From assembly GCA_017745175.1 (NCBI GenBank), contig JAGHZY010000010.1:34414-98413 (forward strand): a stretch of 64,000 nucleotides of DNA, in the 5' to 3' direction. Shown one piece after another: positions 1-8,686 of this stretch. The DNA comes from Sphingopyxis sp. Lineage in GTDB: Bacteria > Pseudomonadota > Alphaproteobacteria > Sphingomonadales > Sphingomonadaceae. The stretch's first letter is position 1. Each line of letters starts with the position of its first letter. The notes under the pieces are model-generated. The model did not search any database. It had not been told where the DNA came from and worked only from the letters and a program-made list of their open reading frames with translations. The position numbers and the translations under genes are program-made.

Positions 1-470
1 CCGCGGCGCACGAGCAGGCTGACCATGCTGTTGTTTTTCGCCTGTACCGCAAGAATCAGTGCGGTTTCGCCGCGCCGGTTCGTCTGGTCGATCGGCGCCT
101 TCTCCCGCAGCAGCTCGTCGGCGCCATCGGTGAAATTGAGGAGGGCGGCGTGCATCAGCGGCGTGACGCCCTGCCGGTCGGCGATCGACGGATCGGCGTC
201 CTTGGCGAGCAGGAAGCGCAGCCAGCTGGTATCGCGCCGCTTGGTGACAATGATCAGCGCGGTTTCGCCGTTGTCCGGATTGCGCGAGTTGACGAACGAG
301 GGATCGTCCTTCAGCGCGTCGGTCGCCTTGGTGCCGTCGCGGCTCTCGACCGCCTGCAAAAAGGCATAGCCGCCGCGATACTGTGCCTGTGCGGGGCTGA
401 TCAACAGGCCGGCCGCGACAATCGGCGCGACAAGGAACGAGGCAAGGCGGAATTCCGCGCGGCGAAACAT
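1..470 (-). CDS. Ankyrin-repeat protein, secreted or periplasmic (3' end cut by window edge)
   Basis: The minus strand is open from an ATG at 470 down to the window edge, giving about 156 residues. Seen: the N-terminus has basic residues (MFRRAEFR), a hydrophobic stretch and an AQAQ cleavage-like site near residue 30, so a Sec signal peptide is likely. The mature part carries ankyrin-type segments (NGETALIIV, QGVTPLMHAALL, RGETALILAVQ) spaced about 33 residues apart. Ankyrin repeats bind proteins; nothing here shows the partner. The gene is divergent from the Sco1-like gene with about 87 bp between the two starts. The C-terminus is missing, so total length and any further domain are unknown. 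Confidence 0.8.
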   Translation of the reverse strand, partial: MFRRAEFRLASFLVAPIVAAGLLISPAQAQYRGGYAFLQAVESRDGTKATDALKDDPSFVNSRNPDNGETALIIVTKRRDTSWLRFLLAKDADPSIADRQGVTPLMHAALLNFTDGADELLREKAPIDQTNRRGETALILAVQAKNNSMVSLLVRR

Positions 471-557
471 GGCTGGGCGACCCCCGGGACAATTTGTCCG
501 CCGCTCGCGCGACGACAAAGGTTGATTTTCGGCGGCTGGCCGACCAAGGCTGGCCGC

Positions 558-1202
558 ATGATGAACATCGCAAATATGGGACAAAGGCTCGTCCGTGCAA
601 GCCTGATCGTCGCTTTTGCCGCGGCGCTCGCCGGATGCAATGGCGCGGGCGAAGGCGCGCCGGCCAAGCCGCCGCTCGAAGGCGCGCGGATCGGCGGCGC
701 CTTCGCGCTCACCGACCAGAATGGCAAGGTCGTGCGCGACAGTGATTTCGCGGGCAAATATCGGCTGATCTATTTCGGCTACAGCTTCTGCCCCGACATC
801 TGCCCGGTCGACCTGCAAAAGCTGATGCGCGGCCTGTCGCAGTTCGAAAAGGCCGACGCGGCTCGCGGTGCGAAGGTCCAGCCGCTCTTCATCACCGTCG
901 ATCCCGAACGCGACACGCCCGACGCATTGAAGCCCTTCGTCGCGCGCTACCATCCGCGTCTGCTCGGCCTCACCGGCACCCCCGAACAGATTGCCGCGGT
1001 CGCAAAAGCCTTTGTCGTGACCTACAACAAGGTGCCGGGCTCGGCGCCCGACCGCTATCTGATGGCGCACAGCCAGCTCGCTTTCCTGATGGATCCCGAC
1101 GGCAAGCCGCTCGCGCTGCTGCCGCTCGACGACCCCTCGTCCGATATCGACGAGGGCGCGCCCGACAAGGTCGCGGCCGAGCTGGCGAAATGGGTCAAAT
1201 AA
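558..1202 (+). CDS. Sco1/SenC/PrrC-family copper chaperone lipoprotein
   Basis: A 214-residue protein with a lipobox (LAGC, Cys27) after a hydrophobic N-terminus, so probably a lipid-anchored periplasmic thioredoxin-fold protein. Seen: the Sco copper motif CPDIC (Cys78, Cys82) and the distant conserved His171 in AHSQLAF. Known: Sco proteins deliver copper to, or keep reduced, the CuA centre of cytochrome c oxidase subunit II. The reading frame is open much further upstream, but ATG 558 (or ATG 561) is the first start that puts the signal sequence at the N-terminus. It overlaps the next gene by 13 bp. No cytochrome oxidase genes are in the window, so the oxidase partner is not shown. Confidence 0.9.
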   Translation: MMNIANMGQRLVRASLIVAFAAALAGCNGAGEGAPAKPPLEGARIGGAFALTDQNGKVVRDSDFAGKYRLIYFGYSFCPDICPVDLQKLMRGLSQFEKADAARGAKVQPLFITVDPERDTPDALKPFVARYHPRLLGLTGTPEQIAAVAKAFVVTYNKVPGSAPDRYLMAHSQLAFLMDPDGKPLALLPLDDPSSDIDEGAPDKVAAELAKWVK

Positions 1203-1651
1203 CGATGGCGGGGGCGACATCGGAGCGCCCCTTCTGGGAAGCGCCGCTCGCCAGCCTCGACGCGGGGCAGTGGGAGGCGCTGTGCGACGGCTGCGGCAAA
1301 TGCTGCCTCCACAAGCTCGAGGATGAGGATACGGGCCGCGTCTATCCGACCAATGTCGCGTGCCGCCTGCTCGACCTCACCACCGCGCGCTGCGGCGACT
1401 ACCGGCATCGCCGCCGCCATGTTCCCGATTGCCTGACGCTGACGAAGGCCAAGGTTGCCGATATCGAATGGCTGCCGCAGACCTGCGCCTACCGTCTGCG
1501 CGCCGAGGGCGCGCCGCTGCCCGGCTGGCATTATCTCGTCTGCGGCGATCGCGATGCGGTGCACCGCGCGGGCGAGTCGGTCGTCGGCTGGACCGTCGGT
1601 GAGGATGTCGCCGGACCGCTCGAGAATCATCTTGTCGAACGCATCGTCTGA
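1190..1651 (+). CDS. YcgN/UPF0260-type Cys-cluster protein (YkgJ-like)
   Basis: 153 residues. Seen: an N-terminal Cys cluster (CDGCGKCC, Cys32/35/38/39) followed by scattered further cysteines (ACRLLD, RCGDY, DCLTL, TCAYRL, VCGD), the pattern of the UPF0260/YcgN group related to the YkgJ zinc- or Fe-binding Cys-cluster fold. The biochemical role of the family is not established. The start overlaps the Sco1 stop by 13 bp; a second in-frame ATG at 1205 lies just after that stop and is equally possible. The following gene starts inside its 3' end, so the three plus-strand genes are probably one transcript. Confidence 0.85.
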   Translation: MGQITMAGATSERPFWEAPLASLDAGQWEALCDGCGKCCLHKLEDEDTGRVYPTNVACRLLDLTTARCGDYRHRRRHVPDCLTLTKAKVADIEWLPQTCAYRLRAEGAPLPGWHYLVCGDRDAVHRAGESVVGWTVGEDVAGPLENHLVERIV

Positions 1652-2363
1652 CTTCGCGCCCGAGGGTCCCCATATCCGGGTGGGCGACGAGGCGTGGCCG
1701 GTGCGTGTCGTGCGGCATGCGCAGTCGCGCCGTTATCGGCTCGTCTTCGACGGCGCGCGCGGCGAGCTCAGGCTGACGGTTCCGCGCCGCGCCAACGAAC
1801 GCGCGGCATTGAAATGGGCCAGCGAGCAGCAGGCGTGGCTGGTCGAACAGGTCGGCAAGGCGGCGCTGCCCGTCATCGTCGGCCCCGGCGCATCGCTACC
1901 CTTTCTCGGTGTCGAACGTCATATCGACTGGACCGCGACTGCGCCGCGCGCGATTCGTCTCGGCGGCGATAGCCTGCACGTCGGTGGTCCGCCCGAAACC
2001 GTCGGCCGGCGCATCGAACGCTGGCTGAAAGGACAGGCGCTCGACCTGATGGAGCGCGAAAGCCGCGAAATCGCGGCCGTCGCGGGCCTGTCGGTCGGCC
2101 GCGTCGGGGTCGGCGATCCGCGCAGCCGCTGGGGCAGCTGCACGCATGACGGCGACCTGCGCTACAGCTGGCGGCTCATCATGGCGCCGCATCATGTCCG
2201 GCGTGCAACCGTCGCGCACGAGGTCGCGCACCTTCGGCATATGGACCATGGCCCCGCCTTCCACGCGCTCGTCGACGAGCTGCACGATGGCGATGTCGCC
2301 GCGGCGCGGGGCTGGCTGCGCCGCGAAGGGCGCGCGCTCCACCGCTACCGCTTCGCGGCCTGA
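1632..2363 (+). CDS. YgjP/SprT-like metal-dependent hydrolase (DUF45)
   Basis: 243 residues if started at TTG 1632, which overlaps the YcgN-like gene by 20 bp; GTG 1680 is an alternative. Seen: a C-terminal zinc-protease-like signature HEVAHLRHMDH (His196, Glu197, His200, with His206 as likely third ligand) preceded by the family motif SRWGSC near residue 165. Known: YgjP/DUF45 proteins share the SprT or WLM metallopeptidase fold; a few have been linked to protein or nucleic-acid processing but substrates are mostly unknown. The gene ends 3 bp before the convergent penicillin-binding protein gene. Confidence 0.85.
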   Translation: MSNASSDFAPEGPHIRVGDEAWPVRVVRHAQSRRYRLVFDGARGELRLTVPRRANERAALKWASEQQAWLVEQVGKAALPVIVGPGASLPFLGVERHIDWTATAPRAIRLGGDSLHVGGPPETVGRRIERWLKGQALDLMERESREIAAVAGLSVGRVGVGDPRSRWGSCTHDGDLRYSWRLIMAPHHVRRATVAHEVAHLRHMDHGPAFHALVDELHDGDVAAARGWLRREGRALHRYRFAA

Positions 2364-2366
2364 GCT

Positions 2367-4592
2367 CTAGTTGAAATCGCTTGTCTGCGGTTGCGGTTGC
2401 GATCGCGGCGGGGGCGCCTTGACGGCGGGTGGCGCGGTTTTCGGCACCGTCACGATCTTGGGCTGACCGCCATTCCTCGGCACCGCGCCATTGTCGGCCG
2501 GCGGCCGCCGCCCGGTCTGTTCCTCGATCCATTGCTGGTCGAGTACCGGGCCGTCGTCGGGTGCCTGCTGAGGCGGCGGGGCGCCTTCGGGCGGGCGGCT
2601 GTCATAGGGCAGCTCGATCGGCATGCCGTTCTCGTCGACCAGCCCCTCTTCGCCGGGCTCGCCCATATAGGCTTCGCCTTCGTCCTCGAGCTGCCATTCG
2701 GGCAGCACGACTTCGGTGTCGAACTGTTCGACCGGGCGCCGCGCGACCGCGACGCGCATATAATCGGCAAAGGCCTTGGCGGGCGCGCGCCCGCCCTGCA
2801 GCCCGCCGACGGGTTTCGCATCGTCGCGGCCCATCCACACGCCGGTGGTGATCCCGCTCGAAAAGCCGAGGAACCAGCCGTCCTTGTTGCTCGACGTCGT
2901 GCCGGTCTTGCCCGCGACGGGACGGCCGATCTGCGCCGCCTTGCCCGTGCCGGTGTTGACCGCGGTCTGGAGCAGGTCGGTGATCCCCGCCGCGACCCAG
3001 TGATCGACGAGCGTCTGGCCGCTTGTCGCGGGGCGCTGGTAGAGCAGTTCGCCGCTCGCGGTCGTCACCTTGGTGATGCCATAGGGCTGCACCGAGACGC
3101 CGCCGCGCGACACCGCGGCGAAGGCGGCGGTCATGTCGATCACGCGCACCTCGGCGCTGCCGAGCACCATCGACGGGTGGGTGTTCACCGGCGTCGTGAT
3201 ACCGAAGCGGCGCGCCATATTGGCGACCGCCGAAAAACCGACCTCGTCGCCCAGCTTCGCCGCGACGGTGTTGACCGAATAGGCAAAGGCGCTGCGCAGG
3301 TCCATCGTGCCTGAAAAGCGGCCCGACGAGTTGCGGGGCGACCAGCCGTTGATCGTCACCGGTTCGTCGACCACCTTGTCATTGACTTTGTAACCCGCCT
3401 CGAGCGCCGCCATATAGACGAACAGCTTCCACGCCGATCCGGGCTGGCGCAGTGCCTGCGTCGCGCGGTTATAGTTGGAGGCGACATAATCGCGCCCGCC
3501 GACCATCGCGCGCACCGCGCCGTCGCGGTCGAGCGACACCAGCGCCCCCTGCACATCCTTCGGCGTGTCGGCCTGGATCGCGGCGGTCGCCGCGCGCTGC
3601 ATGCCGAGGTCGATCGTCGTATAGACGTCGAGCGCCTCGCTGCCCTCGTCGATCAGCATGTCGAGCTGCGGCAGCGCCCAGTCGGTGAAATAGCGCGCGC
3701 TGTTTTGCCCCGTCTCCTTCGCGAGCTGGACGTTGGCGGGTTCGGCGCTGTCGGCCTGCGCCCGTGTGATCACGCCCGCGTCGACCATCACGTCGAGCAC
3801 GACCCCCGCGCGGCCCAGCGCGGCCTGCGCGTCGGCGGTCGGCGAATAGCGCGACGGCGCCTTCACGAGTCCGGCGATCACCGCGGCCTCGGACAGCGAC
3901 ATTTCGGTCGCGCTGTGGCCGAAGAAGCTGTTCGACGCGGCGTCGATGCCATAGCTGCCGCCGCCGAAATAGACCTTGTTGAGATAGAGCTCGAGCAGCT
4001 CGTCCTTCGAGAATTTCCATTCGAGCGCGAGCGCGAGAATCATCTCGCGCATCTTGCGCGTCCAAGTGTAGCTGTTCGACAGGAAGATGTTGCGCGCGAG
4101 CTGCTGGGTGATCGTCGAGGCGCCCTGCATCCGGCGCCCTGTCCCGTAATTGCGCGCCGCGAAAATGGCGGCGCGCGTCATGCCGACGGGATCGACGCCG
4201 GGATGATAGCGAAAGCGCCGGTCTTCGACCGCGACCATCGCGTCCTGCATCACCTGCGGCGTTTCGCGCAGCGTCAGCCAGCGACCGTAATTGGGGCCGA
4301 GCGAGAGGAACACCGTGCCGTCGGCGGCGCGGACGCGGATCGTCTGCCCCGCCGGCGATTTCCTGAGCTCTTCGAAGCTCGGCATACGCTGCACCGCGAT
4401 GCCGACCGCGACACCGAGCGCGACGAGGCCGACGACCGCAAGGCCAAGGCCCCAGCGAACGACGCGGCGCAACCAGACGCGCCAGCGCGGCGGTTCGCCG
4501 CGGGGCGCGCCGCTGCCTTTGCCGGAAGATGACGATTGTTTCGACGAAGCCTGCTGTCTCTCGCGGCGCAAAGCCCGTATTCCTTCCCTCAC
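2367..4592 (-). CDS. Class A penicillin-binding protein (PBP1A-type transglycosylase/transpeptidase)
   Basis: 741 residues. It polymerises glycan strands and cross-links peptides of peptidoglycan at the inner membrane. Seen in order: a Ser-rich basic cytoplasmic tail (1-45), one membrane helix (about 47-67), a GT51 transglycosylase domain with catalytic Glu123 in VEDRRF and the GASTITQQ motif, then a transpeptidase domain with SAWK (Ser386), SVN and KTGTT motifs, and a long Pro/Glu-rich C-terminal tail. The start is GTG 4592, preceded on the minus strand by CAGGGG about 5 nt upstream. Monocistronic, convergent with the hydrolase gene. The disordered tail after the KTG box is longer than in enterobacterial PBP1A. 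Confidence 0.93.
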   Translation of the reverse strand: MREGIRALRRERQQASSKQSSSSGKGSGAPRGEPPRWRVWLRRVVRWGLGLAVVGLVALGVAVGIAVQRMPSFEELRKSPAGQTIRVRAADGTVFLSLGPNYGRWLTLRETPQVMQDAMVAVEDRRFRYHPGVDPVGMTRAAIFAARNYGTGRRMQGASTITQQLARNIFLSNSYTWTRKMREMILALALEWKFSKDELLELYLNKVYFGGGSYGIDAASNSFFGHSATEMSLSEAAVIAGLVKAPSRYSPTADAQAALGRAGVVLDVMVDAGVITRAQADSAEPANVQLAKETGQNSARYFTDWALPQLDMLIDEGSEALDVYTTIDLGMQRAATAAIQADTPKDVQGALVSLDRDGAVRAMVGGRDYVASNYNRATQALRQPGSAWKLFVYMAALEAGYKVNDKVVDEPVTINGWSPRNSSGRFSGTMDLRSAFAYSVNTVAAKLGDEVGFSAVANMARRFGITTPVNTHPSMVLGSAEVRVIDMTAAFAAVSRGGVSVQPYGITKVTTASGELLYQRPATSGQTLVDHWVAAGITDLLQTAVNTGTGKAAQIGRPVAGKTGTTSSNKDGWFLGFSSGITTGVWMGRDDAKPVGGLQGGRAPAKAFADYMRVAVARRPVEQFDTEVVLPEWQLEDEGEAYMGEPGEEGLVDENGMPIELPYDSRPPEGAPPPQQAPDDGPVLDQQWIEEQTGRRPPADNGAVPRNGGQPKIVTVPKTAPPAVKAPPPRSQPQPQTSDFN

Positions 4593-4626
4593 TGCGCCCC
4601 TGATGCGTCAGTCCGGGAAGGAATTT

Positions 4627-5034
4627 TCAATCCTTGCCGGCTGACGCCTCATCCTGCCCGCGGTCCGCGAAGTCAAGCGCCGCGCTGTTGATGCAGTAGC
4701 GCAGCCCCTCGGGCCCGGGACCGTCGGGAAAGACATGGCCGAGATGGCCTTCGCATCTGGCACAGCGCACCTCGGTGCGGACCATGCCGTGGGTCGCGTC
4801 ATGATGCTCGGTCACCGCGCCGCCACCGGCAGGCGCGGTGTAGCTCGGCCAGCCCGACCCGCTGTTGTATTTTGTGCGGCTGTCGAACAGCGGCGCGCCG
4901 CATCCGGCGCAATGATAGACGCCGTCGCCCTTGTGGTCGGTATATTTGCCCGTGAATGCACGCTCGGTGCCGCCTTCGCGCAGCACATGGTGCGTCATCG
5001 GGTCGAGATCCTTGCGGATGGTCGGATCGGTCAT
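4627..5034 (-). CDS. msrB: Peptide methionine-(R)-S-oxide reductase
   Basis: 135 residues. Reduces the R epimer of methionine sulfoxide in oxidised proteins. Seen: two zinc-binding CxxC pairs (Cys42/45 and Cys91/94), the SGWPSY and [10 protein letters not shown] motifs, and the catalytic Cys114 in RYCIN. The frame is open far upstream through the neighbouring gene, but ATG 5034 is preceded by a clear AGGAGA ribosome site 6 nt away and gives the normal family length. There is no Cys in the SGWPSY loop, so recycling presumably uses another Cys or thioredoxin directly (inference). About 34 bp separate it from the divergent-facing start of the PBP gene downstream. Confidence 0.95.
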   Translation of the reverse strand: MTDPTIRKDLDPMTHHVLREGGTERAFTGKYTDHKGDGVYHCAGCGAPLFDSRTKYNSGSGWPSYTAPAGGGAVTEHHDATHGMVRTEVRCARCEGHLGHVFPDGPGPEGLRYCINSAALDFADRGQDEASAGKD

Positions 5035-5135
5035 GGAATTTCTCCTGTCTGCGGGCCCGCGGGCGCCGTTTTCCTGTCCACAATATCGGTTGGCGCGTGC
5101 GCCGCTGCAAGGGCCAGGGCCGGGTGTCGAGGGCA

Positions 5136-6239
5136 TCAGCTCCCGCGGAGGCGCGTCGTTCGCGATACCATTCGTACCAAAGACGGAAAAAGTGACGCCG
5201 CCGCCGTCATCGGCCCCGCGGTGCGCGGATTTTCGCCGAGCCGCCACACCAGATTCGCCAGCGCGAAGGGTCGCGCCATGCGCGCGGCGAATGCGCGTTG
5301 AAAGCCCGGTGCCGCGCCGCCGCCGCCGTGACGCCACGCCGCCACCCCGGCCCCGGCGCTGGCGATCGCAAGCCCCATGCCCTCGCCGGCGAGGCTCGGG
5401 ATCACCCCCGCCTGGTCGCCGAGCCGGAACAGCCCCGGTGCCGTGTCTGCGGTCCGCCACCCATAGGGAACATGGCCGATCGCATCGACGCCACGCGGCC
5501 AGTCGGCATGGGCCAGCCGCTCGCCGAGATGGGGTAAGGCTTCGCCCAGCATACGGAGCAGCGCGGCGGGTTCGCCGCCCGCCTCGTCGAGCCGCGACTT
5601 GTGGACCGCAAGGCACAGGTTGCCGCTGCCATCCTCCTGCCGCATCAGCCCCGCATAGCCGCGGTCGAACAGGTGCAGCTCGACTGCATCGCCGACCAGC
5701 CGGTCCAGCGCGGGGTGCGCGGGGAACCGCAGCCGCAGCCCCATCGCCGGGTCGTTCCGCTGCCATTCGGCGGGTTCGCGCGGAAAGCCGCGAAAGCCAT
5801 GCTTGCCGGCGGCAAGAAAGATGGCAGGCGCGGTGAGGGCTCCGCCGTCGCGCATTTGCACCGCGCCGTCGCCGATCGCCGTCGCATGGACGCCATATTC
5901 CAGCCCGGCCCCTGCCCGGGTGGCGGCCGCCTGCAGGGCGCCGTCGAGGGTGCGCCGCGAAACCCCCATCGCCGCGCCCGGCAGCCGCGTCTCGCTCGAC
6001 CGCGTCCCCGCGAACAGCCGCACGCAGGTGACGCGCTGTCCCCCGAGCATAGCCCCGTCGATCCCCAGCGCATCGAGCCGCGCCAGCGTTCGCCAGCTCA
6101 GGAAGCCGCCGCAGAGCGCATCGCCCGTCGCGCGCGCGCGTTCGAGGAGCAGCACTCGCGCTCCGCTTCGTGCCAGCCCGATCGCGGCCGCCGATCCGGC
6201 GGGGCCGGCACCGACGACGATCGCATCGGCCCCGGTCAT
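5136..6239 (-). CDS. FAD-dependent oxidoreductase (geranylgeranyl-reductase/hydroxylase-like) of the type III PKS operon
   Basis: 367 residues from ATG 6239, just 4 bp after the methyltransferase stop. Seen: an N-terminal Rossmann FAD motif GAGPAG (10-15) with a terminal LLLER acidic residue, an internal PREPAEW segment, and the second FAD motif [17 protein letters not shown] near residue 270-285, the pattern of the PHBH/geranylgeranyl-reductase superfamily. Known: the flavoprotein SrsC next to the Streptomyces griseus type III PKS SrsA oxidises an alkylresorcinol ring. Inferred: the protein here hydroxylates or reduces the polyketide made by the upstream enzyme. Substrate not shown by the sequence. 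Confidence 0.8.
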   Translation of the reverse strand: MTGADAIVVGAGPAGSAAAIGLARSGARVLLLERARATGDALCGGFLSWRTLARLDALGIDGAMLGGQRVTCVRLFAGTRSSETRLPGAAMGVSRRTLDGALQAAATRAGAGLEYGVHATAIGDGAVQMRDGGALTAPAIFLAAGKHGFRGFPREPAEWQRNDPAMGLRLRFPAHPALDRLVGDAVELHLFDRGYAGLMRQEDGSGNLCLAVHKSRLDEAGGEPAALLRMLGEALPHLGERLAHADWPRGVDAIGHVPYGWRTADTAPGLFRLGDQAGVIPSLAGEGMGLAIASAGAGVAAWRHGGGGAAPGFQRAFAARMARPFALANLVWRLGENPRTAGPMTAAASLFPSLVRMVSRTTRLRGS

Positions 6240-6243
6240 CGGG

Positions 6244-6957
6244 TCACCGGATCCGTTCGACGCAGAGCCGCCAGGGAAAGCTGCGGAAGATGCGGCATTC
6301 GTCCGCCGTATCGGGCAGGGCATCGGCGAGCATCGCCTGCCATTCGGCGCGGCGAAAACTGCGCCCGACCGACAATTGCCCGTCGCGCCGCACGATCGGG
6401 TCGACGAACGCCAGCGTCGCGAGCAGCGGGTAGCCGGCAAAGGGCAGCCGCCGGCGATGCAGGTCGTTGACCAGCCAGCCGCGCGCTGCCTCGTCTTCCA
6501 TGAAGCGCAGATATTCGGTCCGCTGCGCCGATGTCATGTGATGGGTGACGAGGCTCGACAGGATGATATCCCACCCTTGCCCCGCGAGATTGCGATAATC
6601 GCCCGTGATCAGCCGCGCCCGGTCGCCGAGCCGCACCGCGGCCACCGCTTCGCTCTTGCGGTTGAGATCGACGCCGACGAGGTCGAGCGCGACCCCGCGC
6701 CGCTCGCCCCAGCGCGCGATCCGCGCCAGCATGTCGCCCGCGCCGAACCCGACATCGAGAATGCGCCACGGCCTCGTCCCGACGCCGCGCGCGCGGACCC
6801 GGTCGAGAAACCCCAGCGTCGGCCGCGGCGCCAGCGTCAGCGCGTTGATCCGCGACAGGTCGGCGAGCACCCTCGCATAGCGTCCGGGCGGCAGGTCGGC
6901 CGCGTCCATTTCTTCCTCACGCGCGATCGGGCTGGCGAGGCTGGCGAAGGGGTTCAT
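6244..6957 (-). CDS. Class I SAM-dependent methyltransferase of the type III PKS operon
   Basis: 237 residues. Seen: motif I ILDVGFGAGDM (about 65-75), an acidic residue ending beta-2 (LVGVDLN), and a post-I segment LITGDYRNL, all typical of the Rossmann methyltransferase fold; the closest appearance is to UbiE/Coq5 or small-molecule O/C-methyltransferases. It starts 4 bp inside the polyketide synthase stop (ATGA-type overlap), so translation is probably coupled. Inferred role: methylation of the polyketide product, by analogy with SrsB in the srs operon. Whether it methylates carbon or oxygen cannot be told. Confidence 0.8.
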   Translation of the reverse strand: MNPFASLASPIAREEEMDAADLPPGRYARVLADLSRINALTLAPRPTLGFLDRVRARGVGTRPWRILDVGFGAGDMLARIARWGERRGVALDLVGVDLNRKSEAVAAVRLGDRARLITGDYRNLAGQGWDIILSSLVTHHMTSAQRTEYLRFMEDEAARGWLVNDLHRRRLPFAGYPLLATLAFVDPIVRRDGQLSVGRSFRRAEWQAMLADALPDTADECRIFRSFPWRLCVERIR

Positions 6958-8033
6958 GCCCGGAACCGGATCGCCTCGGCGGCGAGGCCCGGGCCGAAGG
7001 CGATCGCGAGGCCCTCGCCGCGCGCCCCTCGCGCCATCATCGCGGCGAGCACGAACAAAATCGTCGCCGACGACATATTGCCGAAACGCGCGAGTATGTC
7101 GCGGCTGTCGGCGAGCGCCTCGGGCGCCACGTCGAGCGCATGTTCGACCGCATCGAGCACCGAGCGTCCGCCGGCGTGGACCGCGAGCAGCGGCGGCGTG
7201 TGCGTATCGCCGAACAATGCGCGCTGCACCCCGGGCTGGCCGAGCGTTTCGCGCAGCCGCGCCGGTACCTCGCCCGACAATGTCATCTCGAACCCGCGGT
7301 CGCCGATGTCCCAGCGGATCAGCTCCTCGCTGTCGTCGAGCGCAAGGCTGCGTCCGTCTCCGAGTTCGATTCCGCCGGGCGAGGCCGAGACGATCCCAGC
7401 CGCGGCGCCGTCGCTGAACTGCAGCATCGCGAGCAGCGGCTCGGGCGCGTCGGCAAGGCTGAGATGGAGCGTCGACAGCTCGACGCTTACGACCAGCACC
7501 ACCGCGCCGGGCTCGGACCGCACGATATGCCGCGCGGTGCGCAGTGCGGTAACCCCCGCATAGCAGCCCATGAAGCCGATCAATACGCGCTCGACGGTGG
7601 CCGAAAGGCCGAGACGCCGCGCAAGGATCTGGTCGATCCCCGGCGCGACGAAGCCGGTGCAGCTCGCGACGACCAGATGCGTGACGCGTGCGGCGTCGAA
7701 GGCGCTTCCGAGGTTCGCGATCGCCGCCATGGCAAGCGCGGGCGCGTGGCCGGCATAGGCGCGCATCCGGACCGACGTCGGCGGCAGGTCGGGAGTGTCG
7801 TAAAAGCCGCCCGTCGCGACGGGCGAGCCGCCGTCAGCGGTCGGCGGCAGCACCGACCAGCGATGGTCGATCCCCGACCGCGCCGCCATGCGCGCGAAGA
7901 GCGCGCGTATCCGCTCGTCGGTCAGCCGCGCCGTCGCCCAGTCGATGAAGGGCTGATGGATGTCATGCCCGGGCACCGCGGTGGCGAGGGCGTTGAGCCG
8001 GGGAGACGGCGGGGGTCTGTTCATCGCGCACAT
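6954..8033 (-). CDS. Type III polyketide synthase (chalcone/stilbene synthase family)
   Basis: 359 residues. Condenses acyl-CoA starters with malonyl-CoA without an acyl carrier protein. Seen: the complete catalytic triad of the family, Cys125 in ASCTGF, His286 in AVHAGG and Asn319 in FGNMSS, with the usual spacing, plus the C-terminal GFGPG-like loop (AFGPGLAAE). It heads a three-gene operon with a methyltransferase and a flavoprotein. ATG 8033 is the first start; ATG 8024 is an alternative and neither has a strong ribosome site. Known relatives make alkylresorcinols, alkylpyrones or phloroglucinols; which applies here is not decided by the sequence. Confidence 0.93.
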   Translation of the reverse strand: MCAMNRPPPSPRLNALATAVPGHDIHQPFIDWATARLTDERIRALFARMAARSGIDHRWSVLPPTADGGSPVATGGFYDTPDLPPTSVRMRAYAGHAPALAMAAIANLGSAFDAARVTHLVVASCTGFVAPGIDQILARRLGLSATVERVLIGFMGCYAGVTALRTARHIVRSEPGAVVLVVSVELSTLHLSLADAPEPLLAMLQFSDGAAAGIVSASPGGIELGDGRSLALDDSEELIRWDIGDRGFEMTLSGEVPARLRETLGQPGVQRALFGDTHTPPLLAVHAGGRSVLDAVEHALDVAPEALADSRDILARFGNMSSATILFVLAAMMARGARGEGLAIAFGPGLAAEAIRFRA

Positions 8034-8119
8034 GTGACCGAAAAGCGGGAAACTGGCCAGCGTTTAGCGCCGCGGCGGCTTTACCGCGGCTTAACCGTGA
8101 AGGCGCTAGGCGTGCAGGG

Positions 8120-8632
8120 GTGAAACGGCATCTTTTTCTCGGGACCTTGCTGGTTTTTGCCGGTCCGGCGGTGGCGGCGGAGCCCTGCATGCTGTGCGCG
8201 CGGGACAAGGTGGACGGTGTCGCCGCGCGGTCGCGGGAAACCCCCCTCCGCATCGATGTCGAAACCCGGCTCGACATGGGACGCATAGCGGTCGGCGCGA
8301 CGGGCGGCGAGGTCGAACTCGACCCCGCATCGGGCGCGCGCCGCCTGCGCGGCGACGTCGTCGACCTCGGCGGCTTCGCGCTCGGCGGCACCGTCACCGT
8401 GCACGGCGAGCCCGGCGCGGCGGTGCGGGTGATCCTGCCCGCCAGCGTCGATCTCGAAAGCGGCCACGGTCGCACCGCGCGCGTCACCGGACTCGTCACC
8501 GACCTCACCGCCGCGCCGCGGCTCGGTCCCGACGGGCGTCTGATATTCCGGTTCGGCGGCCGCCTGCAGGTCGCGGCGCTCGACGACGGCGACTATCGCG
8601 GGCGGATTCCCGTGACGGTCGAATATCAATAG
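8120..8632 (+). CDS. DUF4402-like secreted protein
   Basis: 170 residues from GTG 8120. Seen: a signal peptide (basic MKRH, hydrophobic LFLGTLLVFAGPAVAA), a CMLC pair just after the cleavage site, then a beta-rich domain ending with FGGRLQV...GDYRGRIPVTVEY. This GxYxGxxxVTVxY ending is the hallmark of DUF4402 proteins, which resemble fimbrial or pilus subunits and are common in sphingomonads. It is divergent from the polyketide synthase gene (86 bp between starts). No usher or chaperone is nearby, so assembly into a pilus is not supported. Confidence 0.75.
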   Translation: MKRHLFLGTLLVFAGPAVAAEPCMLCARDKVDGVAARSRETPLRIDVETRLDMGRIAVGATGGEVELDPASGARRLRGDVVDLGGFALGGTVTVHGEPGAAVRVILPASVDLESGHGRTARVTGLVTDLTAAPRLGPDGRLIFRFGGRLQVAALDDGDYRGRIPVTVEYQ

Positions 8633-8686
8633 CCGCCGCGCGCGGTCCGCCGGTTTCGGGCCCGCCATTTTTTGCCTGTTCCCGCG

